A stretch of DNA of 16,240 nucleotides from a bacterium (GTDB lineage: Bacteria; ARS69): assembly GCA_025774805.1 (NCBI GenBank), contig JALGZR010000085.1, positions 1 through 16,240 of the forward strand, read 5' to 3'. Each line of letters opens with the position of its first letter. Within the stretch, counting starts at the first letter, position 1. The notes beneath the pieces are model-generated. The model made no database searches. It worked only from the letters and a program-made list of their open reading frames with translations, and was not told the DNA's origin. Of this stretch, positions 6,267 through 12,342 are shown one piece after another. The position numbers and the translations under genes are program-made.

Positions 6267-9200
6267 TCCGGGGCGCGGAGCCCCTCTCCGCCGGACTCGG
6301 CGCGTCGTACCCGGCACCCTCGATCTCGGTGAGGCGCGAGTGGTGGACGTAGGCTCCGGGGACCCGCACGACCGGGTGTCCGGCCCGGCGGAGCCGGGGA
6401 AACAGGTCGAACAGCGCGTCCGCGAGGGAGAGCTCCTCGTTCAGGCCACCGGCGCCGACCACGTGCTCCGTCCGGAGGAGCAGGCAGAACCCGCCGAGGT
6501 GAGGAACCTCCTCCCAGGCGTCCCGGTGCCGCTTCCCCCGACGACGAACGTAGCGGTGCAGCCCGCGCCCGAGATCGGAGTACTCCGACCTCACGCGCTG
6601 CGGCGCGGGGGCGGCGTTCGACACGGGGCCGACCGCTCCGAGATCAGGGTTGTCGACGGCAACGCGCACGAGACGCGACAGCACCTCGTCTCCGAGGACG
6701 ACATCCGGCCCGACGAGCAGCACGAGTCCGGGCTCGGCCATCTGGGATTGCAGGTGGATCGTCTCGGACCAGACGGGGATCTCGTCCTCGTGGTGGTACC
6801 GGTGGAAGAGATCCCGGATCTCGGCCTTGGGCTCGCGGCCGGGCAGCATGCCGACCTCGATGCGGCACGAACGGCCGATCGCGGCCCGAGCGGAGGCGGA
6901 CTCCCGCTCGCCCGCGGCCGCCGGCTCCGGTGAACGCGGCCGTCTCTCCTCGGACCCGGCGGTCACGGTCGGCAGCGGGACGGGCGGATGGTGCGGTCCG
7001 GACACGAGCTCCATGAACGGGTACGCGTCCTCGATCCGGGCCGCGGGGTCCATCCCCCACTTCTCTTTGAAGATCTCGAAGTTGTTCCGCATGTTCTGCC
7101 GGTAGTCGATCGACTCCCCGACGAAAGTCTGGGTTCCGACGTGGTGGATGAAGACGTCGAGCGCGATTCGCGTCCGCCATCCGGCCTGGAACGCGCGCAG
7201 ACAGAAGTCGTCGTCCTCGAAGTTCCCCAGGCCGAACCGCTCGTCGAACCCGCCGATGGCGTCGAGAACTTCCTTCCGCATCAGCCAGCAGAAGCCCACG
7301 AGGCGTCGCGACGGCACGCTCCGGCCCGCGTGGCTCCGGGCGATCTCGCGCGCGAAATCCTCCATCTCCTGCGGAGTCCGATAGGGGACGTCGGGAATGA
7401 CCTGCGGTCCGGAGGCGCGGTTCGTCACGGGCCCGACGATGCCGACGTCGCGGTGCTTCGTCAGCACCGAGGCCAGCCCCTCGAGCCACCCCTGGGTGAC
7501 GGCGGTGTCGTTGTTCAGCACGACGATCCGGCGACCCGTGGCGATGGAGAACCCCTGGTTGTTCCCCCGGGCGAAGCCGAGGTTCTCCCGGTTGAAAACG
7601 GTGCGGACGGTATCGTGGCGCTCGGCGAGCTCCCCGAGGTACTCGACGGTCCCGTCGGTGGAGCCGTTGTCCACCAGGATCAGCTCGTAGGGCGCGGGTG
7701 TGTGGCGGCGGATGCTCGTGACGCAGTGCCGCGTGTGTTCGAGCTGGTTGCGGGTCAGAACGACGATCGACGTCCGGTCGTCCTCGGGCCGCCGTGCGGA
7801 AGGTGTCGCGCCGCGAGTGCGAGGGAAGATCCTCCATCCCCTCTGCCGGATCCGGCTGAGGAGATCCGCGTACGCGACATCGCCCTGCAGGGTCCCGTCG
7901 AAGCCGTCCACCTCCTCGTACACCGAGCGCCGCACGAGGAGTCCGGTCTCGACCGGCGAGAGAGAATGTTCCCGCGCAACCGCGTCCGGGAGCTCCACCG
8001 CCGCGAGACCGGGGTCGCCGTCCAGGGTCTCCAGCAACGGATCCAGCCATCCCTGCCCCACCTCGACATCGGGGCCGAGGAGGAGAAGGAACTCCGTCGT
8101 GGCCAGGACGGCTCCCTGATTGCCGGCGACGGAGTATCCGAGAGGGCGCTCGTTGACGACGACCTTCACGTTGCCGTCGAGGCAGGCGAGGAGCTCGTCG
8201 GTGCCGTCGGTCGAGCCGTCGTCCACGAGAACGATCTCGAAGCTCCCCTCCGGGGTGTTCGCGGCGAGCGCCTCCAGACACCTCGTCGCGCTCTCCACCC
8301 GATTGTGGAGAGGAAGGACGAGCGTGACGCGCGGGTCTCCCTCGGGACGGTCGTAGATGCGCCGAATCGTCGTTCCCGGCAGCTCGAGCAGTCGGATTCC
8401 CTTCCGGCCCGCGGGCGCCGGCGCGGGGGGCGCGGCCGGGAATGCCGGCGGCGACGGCACGGGCGAGGTCGTCCCGGAGGTCGGAGTTCTCGTCCCGGCC
8501 GGGGACGGAGGCCCGGCCGCGGGTCGGTCCGACGGTGGGGTCGGCGAGGACGAGCCGAGCAGCGCGGCCGCGAGGCGATCGGCCGCCGAGCTCGTCGTGC
8601 AGGGTCGGGTCGCGTCCCTCGCGGGGGGGCGGACCGGACCGGCCGCATCGACCGGCCCCGTCGGAAACCCCACCGTGTCGAGAGTGAGCGGATTCTCGGG
8701 CGACCCGGGGAGGGGGGCCGCCGCGGTGGGCCGGGCACCGACCGGGGAGATCGCGGGGAAGAAGAGGCGGCCCGCCTCCTCGAACCGCTCGCGGACGCGA
8801 TCCAGTCGCTCGACGATCTCCTCGGGCCTTCCCATCGCCGCCCGACGGAAGACCGTCTCCACCTCCTCCAACCAAGGGTGCGGCGCGGATCGGAGCGGGT
8901 CCGCCGTCCCGACGCCACCGTGGTGCCGGAGCCCCGGATCGAGGAACGCGTCGATCGCGGACCCGGACTCGGCCATCCGGTCTCCCCAGGGGAGGCGGAG
9001 ATCCTCGCCGACCCGCGCGATCTCCGAGCGCCAGTCGGCGAGCAGCCCGTCGTAGGTCACGAAGGAGCGGACGAGCCCCCGCGACTCGCTCTCGGCGGCG
9101 AGGCAGTGCGTCAACCAGAGCAGGCGGGATCGCGGCTCGGAGAGACCGTTCCGGCGGAGGAGGGACGCGGCCACCTCGTCCACGCTCCGCAGCACGAGGA

Positions 9201-9624
9201 CGGCGCGGAGTTCGCACCCCGAGTCCGTGAGAACCCGAGTCCAGAGGGGAACGAGTCGGCAGAGACGCGGGTCCTTGAGACCCCACAGGGACGATCTCCC
9301 GAAGTCGCGCGCGAGGATCGCACCGAGCTCCTCGCGGAGGGGGCGGAGATCCTCGCCGAGCAGGCGGGAGGCGGGCAGGGGCGTGGGATCGTCCCAGGCC
9401 GTTCCGAGCCGGGCGAGAAGGCGCTCGTGAAGGAGCACGATCTCCCGGTGCTCCCAGAAACCCGCCCGGTTGTCTCCGGCCGCGGGCAGAAGCCGATCGC
9501 CGAGGTCCACGCCGAGAAGGTTCAGAACCCGAGTCAGAGCGGACGTGCCGCTTCGGTGCATTCCGAGGACGAGGATCGCGATCCGGTCGGATCCTGCAGC
9601 ATCACGCGGGGCCGTCGAGTCCAT
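6259..9624 (-). CDS. Sulfotransferase-like domain fused to three GT2-like glycosyltransferase modules
   Basis: A 1121-residue multidomain protein. Residues 12-290 resemble the sulfotransferase family: P-loop-like GMHRSGTS (21-28) binds the 5'-phosphosulfate in relatives, and LRSVDEVAASLLRR (about 144-157) fits the 3'-phosphate motif. A Pro/Ala/Ser-rich linker (about 325-410) follows. GT2 module 1 (about 425-605) has EIVLVDDGSTDGTDEL but GPDVEV where the metal motif is expected. Module 2 (about 615-860) is the most complete: LILVDNGSTDGT, NRENLGFARGNNQGF, VVLNNDT and FEDDDFCLRAFQAGW. Module 3 (about 910-1110) keeps only the second half (LLVGPDVVLGDEVL, GGFCLLLRTEHV). The start is uncertain: ATG 9624 with GGAG 8 bases before is preferred, while ATG 9666 has GGAGG at 10. 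Likely makes or decorates surface polysaccharide at the inner-membrane face. Domain classes are firm; donor, acceptor and true sulfotransfer are unknown. Confidence 0.8.
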   Translation of the reverse strand: MDSTAPRDAAGSDRIAILVLGMHRSGTSALTRVLNLLGVDLGDRLLPAAGDNRAGFWEHREIVLLHERLLARLGTAWDDPTPLPASRLLGEDLRPLREELGAILARDFGRSSLWGLKDPRLCRLVPLWTRVLTDSGCELRAVLVLRSVDEVAASLLRRNGLSEPRSRLLWLTHCLAAESESRGLVRSFVTYDGLLADWRSEIARVGEDLRLPWGDRMAESGSAIDAFLDPGLRHHGGVGTADPLRSAPHPWLEEVETVFRRAAMGRPEEIVERLDRVRERFEEAGRLFFPAISPVGARPTAAAPLPGSPENPLTLDTVGFPTGPVDAAGPVRPPARDATRPCTTSSAADRLAAALLGSSSPTPPSDRPAAGPPSPAGTRTPTSGTTSPVPSPPAFPAAPPAPAPAGRKGIRLLELPGTTIRRIYDRPEGDPRVTLVLPLHNRVESATRCLEALAANTPEGSFEIVLVDDGSTDGTDELLACLDGNVKVVVNERPLGYSVAGNQGAVLATTEFLLLLGPDVEVGQGWLDPLLETLDGDPGLAAVELPDAVAREHSLSPVETGLLVRRSVYEEVDGFDGTLQGDVAYADLLSRIRQRGWRIFPRTRGATPSARRPEDDRTSIVVLTRNQLEHTRHCVTSIRRHTPAPYELILVDNGSTDGTVEYLGELAERHDTVRTVFNRENLGFARGNNQGFSIATGRRIVVLNNDTAVTQGWLEGLASVLTKHRDVGIVGPVTNRASGPQVIPDVPYRTPQEMEDFAREIARSHAGRSVPSRRLVGFCWLMRKEVLDAIGGFDERFGLGNFEDDDFCLRAFQAGWRTRIALDVFIHHVGTQTFVGESIDYRQNMRNNFEIFKEKWGMDPAARIEDAYPFMELVSGPHHPPVPLPTVTAGSEERRPRSPEPAAAGERESASARAAIGRSCRIEVGMLPGREPKAEIRDLFHRYHHEDEIPVWSETIHLQSQMAEPGLVLLVGPDVVLGDEVLSRLVRVAVDNPDLGAVGPVSNAAPAPQRVRSEYSDLGRGLHRYVRRRGKRHRDAWEEVPHLGGFCLLLRTEHVVGAGGLNEELSLADALFDLFPRLRRAGHPVVRVPGAYVHHSRLTEIEGAGYDAPSPAERGSAPRTG

Positions 9625-9834
9625 GCCGAGCACTCCGGAGAGAGAATGGGGGCGCTCAGACCGCATTCTTCGCCGGCCTCCGCCGCGGCAGCGGCAGGGC
9701 CGGGGAGAAACGCAGGCGGAGGCGCGCGGATCGGGTCTCCTCCCCTTCATCGGCAAAGGCTTGCGGATAATGAGCACTCTTCAGCATGATGGACCCGCTC
9801 GCCTCGCCCCTCCCCGACACCTCCGGGAGCCCCG
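9625..9834. promoter_or_regulatory. Divergent promoter region between the glycosyltransferase fusion and the START-domain gene
   Basis: This 210-bp gap separates divergent genes. It contains one locally AT-richer patch (about 9755-9790) in otherwise GC-rich DNA. On the plus strand GATAAT at 9766-9771 resembles a -10 box, but no good -35 lies 16-18 bases before it. The minus-strand side may hold an N-terminal extension of the fusion protein if an earlier start is used. Promoter placement is inference. Confidence 0.35.
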
Positions 9835-10770
9835 ATGCCCACGCCGTCCCGTTCCCCGCTCCTCGCGCTCGCTCTCGGGGCGACCGGGCTGGCGGCGTCC
9901 TGGTCGGCCGGAGGCCTCCCCTCCCCGGCGTGGGCCGGCGACTCCCCGCTGCCGCCGGATCACCTGGCGCTCGCGCGTCGTCTGACCGCCGTGCTCGAGA
10001 GTCACAATCGGCTCACCCAGTTCGACATTCCCGCTCTGACCGACGACCAGTACGCGGAGCTCTTCGACGGGGGCGTGGTCCGGATGATGGACACCTCGGA
10101 CTTGCCCGACGTGGACGGCGAGAGACGCCAACGTCGTCAGATCTGCGGGCTCCACATGGTCCCCGCTCGCCGGTGTCCCGTCTGGCTCTCCGCGCTCCAT
10201 CCCGACTACATGTCCACGGATCGTCTCACTCAGGTCATCCTCGACACCGACGATCGGGGGGGAAGCACCTGCTACCAACACATCCGCCTCCCCTGGCCGG
10301 TACGCGACCGGCACTGGGTGATCCGGATCGAGAAGGGGATCGAGATCGCGGAGGCGACGGACAATCTGGTCTGGGAGCAGACCTGGCGTCTCGTCGAGGG
10401 CGGTCCCGAGATCGCTCTCGACGTCGTGAACCGCGGCCTCGCCCCGGGGCTCGACGCCGGCGACGCGCGCGGCGCCCGGTATCTCCCCGCGAACCGGGGA
10501 GCGTGGACGGTCTTCGATCTCGGCGAGGAGTGGAGCCTCGTCGCCTACCGGCTCACGTTCGTCCTCGGAGGATGGATCCCCGACGCGTTGGCGGTCCGGT
10601 TCGCGATGAGCGAGCTCGAGGGCGCGCTGCGCACGATCGCCGAGAACGCGTCGATCATGCCCTCGGTCTACGATCCGGAGAAGTTCACGATCTGGGGCGG
10701 AGACGGTCGCCCGATCGAGCGTCTCGCGTCCGATCCTGCGACGTTGCACCCTCCCTCCGGAGGGGGGTAG
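9835..10770 (+). CDS. Secreted START/SRPBCC-like lipid-binding domain protein
   Basis: A 311-residue exported protein. The signal peptide covers residues 1-34 with a likely cut after AWA (AWA-GDS). The mature part resembles START domains of the SRPBCC helix-grip fold, which enclose a lipid in a deep pocket. Family-like features are LPWPVRDRHWVIRI (the 'WPxxxRD' signature strand), YLPANRGAWTVFDLG, and the C-terminal LGGWIPDALAVRFAMSELEGAL, which matches the long lid helix preceded by Gly-Gly-x-Ile-Pro. The start ATG has GGGAG 5 bases before it. The C-terminal 25 residues are Gly/Pro-rich and not part of the fold. The gene heads a plus-strand run with the deacetylase 65 bp downstream. The ligand is unknown; a periplasmic lipid carrier or sensor role is inferred only from fold and signal peptide. 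Confidence 0.7.
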   Translation: MPTPSRSPLLALALGATGLAASWSAGGLPSPAWAGDSPLPPDHLALARRLTAVLESHNRLTQFDIPALTDDQYAELFDGGVVRMMDTSDLPDVDGERRQRRQICGLHMVPARRCPVWLSALHPDYMSTDRLTQVILDTDDRGGSTCYQHIRLPWPVRDRHWVIRIEKGIEIAEATDNLVWEQTWRLVEGGPEIALDVVNRGLAPGLDAGDARGARYLPANRGAWTVFDLGEEWSLVAYRLTFVLGGWIPDALAVRFAMSELEGALRTIAENASIMPSVYDPEKFTIWGGDGRPIERLASDPATLHPPSGGG

Positions 10771-10835
10771 GTTCGGGCCCTGCCCGCGTCTCCCCCCCTC
10801 GCAGAAAAGCCCTGCGGAAAGGCGGCGACTCTCCC

Positions 10836-11837
10836 GTGCGCTCCACCGCTCTCCTGGTCGACGCCCGCTTCACCGCTCACGTCAACGGGCCGGGTGACCC
10901 GGAGCGGGTCGAGCGGATCGAGCGCCTGCTGCGGGTGGCGGAGAGGCCGGAGCGGGACGGAATCGTTCGCGTGGCGCCTCGCCCGGCCCTCCCGGAAGAG
11001 ATCCTCGCCGTGCACGCGCCCGAGCACTACGAGCGCGTGGCGGCGTCGGCCGGCCGCCCCTTCACGCGCTTCGATCCGGACACGACGGCGTGCGCCGCGT
11101 CGTTCGACGTCGCCCGGCTCGCCGCCGGGGGCGTGCTCGAGGTGGTCGGCACCGTGCTCGACGGTCGCGCGCAGAACGGTGTCGCGCTCGTGCGCCCTCC
11201 CGGTCACCACGCCGAGTCGAACGCCGTCATGGGGTTCTGCCTCTTCAACAACGTGGCGATCGCCGCGGCCTGGCTCCGGCGGCGCGGCGTCGCCCGCGTG
11301 CTGATCGTCGACTGGGACGTGCACCACGGAAACGGAACGCAGGAGATCTTCTGGGAGAGCCCGGACGTGTCTTTCCTCTCCGTCCACCAGCACCCTCTCT
11401 ACCCCGGCACCGGACTTCCGACGGAGACGGGCGCCGGAGAAGGAGCGGGCGCCACGCTCAACGTTCCGCTCCCGGCGGGCTGTGGCGACGGGGAGTACGT
11501 CGAGGTCTTCGAACGGATCGTGCGGCCGGCCGCCGATCGCTTCGCCCCCGACTTCGTCTTGGTGTCCGCGGGATTCGACACCCACCGAGACGATCCTCTC
11601 GGCGGCATGCAGGTCACGGGCGCCGGCTACCGGGAGCTCACCCGAATACTCCTGGAGATCGCCGACCGGCACGCGGGGGGGTCGATCGTCTTCGTGCTCG
11701 AAGGAGGCTACGATCTCGACGGTTTGGAGGAGGGCGTTCGCGCGGTGCTGGAGACCCTCGCGGCGCCGACCGGAACGACGGTGTCCGCGCGCGAAGTGCG
11801 TGGACACGAAACGGAGAACAAGGAGGAGGGGACTTGA
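10836..11837 (+). CDS. Histone deacetylase-family zinc deacetylase (class II type)
   Basis: A 333-residue cytoplasmic enzyme of the arginase/deacetylase fold, removing acetyl groups from lysines, polyamines or other amides. The active site is complete: RPPGHHA gives the catalytic histidines H124 and H125, DWDVHHGNGT gives zinc ligands D161 and H163, SAGFDTHRDDPLGGM gives the third ligand D248, and LEGGYD gives the transition-state tyrosine Y292. The GFD-x-HRDDPLGG form is typical of bacterial class II HDAC-like proteins rather than AcuC. The GTG at 10836 is chosen as start because family similarity (LLVDARFTAH...PERVERIERLL) begins directly after it; the ribosome site is modest (AAAGGCGG). 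Its stop overlaps the start of the acylphosphatase gene by four bases (TTGA). The substrate is unknown. Confidence 0.92.
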   Translation: MRSTALLVDARFTAHVNGPGDPERVERIERLLRVAERPERDGIVRVAPRPALPEEILAVHAPEHYERVAASAGRPFTRFDPDTTACAASFDVARLAAGGVLEVVGTVLDGRAQNGVALVRPPGHHAESNAVMGFCLFNNVAIAAAWLRRRGVARVLIVDWDVHHGNGTQEIFWESPDVSFLSVHQHPLYPGTGLPTETGAGEGAGATLNVPLPAGCGDGEYVEVFERIVRPAADRFAPDFVLVSAGFDTHRDDPLGGMQVTGAGYRELTRILLEIADRHAGGSIVFVLEGGYDLDGLEEGVRAVLETLAAPTGTTVSAREVRGHETENKEEGT

Positions 11838-12103
11838 GAAGCGTCGACGCCCGCGTCACCGGACGGGTCCAGGGCGTCTTCTTTCGGCTCTCGACCCAGG
11901 AGAAGGCGATCGAGCTCGGAATCCGGGGTACGGTGCGCAACGAAGCCGACGGCTCCGTCTTCATCGAGGCCGTGGGAGGGCCGAGGGAGATGGAGCAGTT
12001 TCTCGCCTGGATTCACGAGGGTCCGAGCGGGGCGCGCGTGGATTCCGTCACGGTGACCGAACGGGAGTCGCGCGCGTTCTCCGGATTCGAGATCCTCGCC
12101 TGA
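11834..12103 (+). CDS. acyP: Acylphosphatase
   Basis: An 89-residue cytoplasmic enzyme that hydrolyses the carboxyl-phosphate bond of acyl phosphates. The family signature GRVQGVFFR (10-18) includes the phosphate-binding cradle and catalytic R18, and GTVRNEADGSV (32-42) gives catalytic N36. The rest matches the alpha/beta sandwich, with FIEAVGGPREMEQFLAWIHEG (43-63, helix 2) and a last strand FSGFEILA. The length is typical (about 90). The start is a TTG at 11834 whose last two bases begin the TGA of the deacetylase gene (TTGA overlap); AGGAGG lies a few bases upstream. Without this TTG, no ATG or GTG start would include the VQGVFFR motif. It is translationally coupled to the deacetylase. Identification is firm; the physiological substrate (acetyl phosphate, 1,3-bisphosphoglycerate or others) is not. 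Confidence 0.93.
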   Translation: MRSVDARVTGRVQGVFFRLSTQEKAIELGIRGTVRNEADGSVFIEAVGGPREMEQFLAWIHEGPSGARVDSVTVTERESRAFSGFEILA

Positions 12104-12120
12104 CGGGCCGTCGACGGGAC

Positions 12121-12140
12121 CGGCCCGCCCGGGTGGGCCG
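12121..12140 (+). terminator. GC hairpin after the acylphosphatase gene
   Basis: CGGCCCGC (12121-12128) pairs with GTGGGCCG (12133-12140) through seven Watson-Crick pairs and one G-U, over a CCGG loop. It begins 18 bp after the acylphosphatase stop, the usual place for a transcript end. No T run follows, so an intrinsic terminator of the classic kind is not shown. Confidence 0.45.
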
Positions 12141-12185
12141 ATCGCGACCCGGGAGGGGTCGAACCGGAGGGGAGACGGGGCGAGC

Positions 12186-12262
12186 CGGCCTTGCGGATTC
12201 CGCCTCCCCGGGGACAGTATTTCGTGTAACTTACCGCGGTATCGTGGATTGCAGACTCAGGG
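12186..12262 (+). promoter_or_regulatory. AT-richer island, probable promoter of the M16 peptidase operon
   Basis: Within the 239-bp gap (12104-12342), the stretch from about 12211 to 12256 is clearly richer in A/T than its surroundings (for example CAGTATTTCGTGTAACTTAC). TTGCGG at 12191-12196 followed after 18 bases by CAGTAT (12215-12220) is a weak sigma-70-like arrangement; TAACTT at 12227-12232 is an alternative -10. It would leave a leader of about 110 bases before the ATG. The rest of the gap holds the hairpin at 12121-12140 and nothing else recognised. Confidence 0.35.
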
Positions 12263-12342
12263 GCCATCCCCCCGCAGTCGGGCCCCTCTCCCGGCGGCGG
12301 CCGATCGGCGTTCCGCCTTCGATCCCGCGAGAAAGGAATGAC

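Noticed and set aside
7300-8300. Internal repeat between the two GT2 modules considered as a possible DNA repeat or assembly duplication
   Set aside because: The similarity is at protein-motif level only (VD[DN]GSTDGT); the DNA differs, so it is ancient domain duplication rather than a recent repeat.
6988-9789. Open frame of about 930 codons on the plus strand opposite the glycosyltransferase fusion
   Set aside because: It has no recognisable motifs and low-complexity composition. The minus strand carries definite sulfotransferase and GT2 motifs.
9786-10835. In-frame upstream extension of the deacetylase through the START-like gene
   Set aside because: It translates to Arg/Ser/Pro-rich sequence in the wrong frame of a good START-domain gene. 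Deacetylase similarity begins only at the GTG at 10836.
11482-12342. In-frame upstream extension of the M16 peptidase
   Set aside because: It lies over the deacetylase and acylphosphatase in another frame. The ATG at 12343 has a ribosome site and starts a proper signal peptide.
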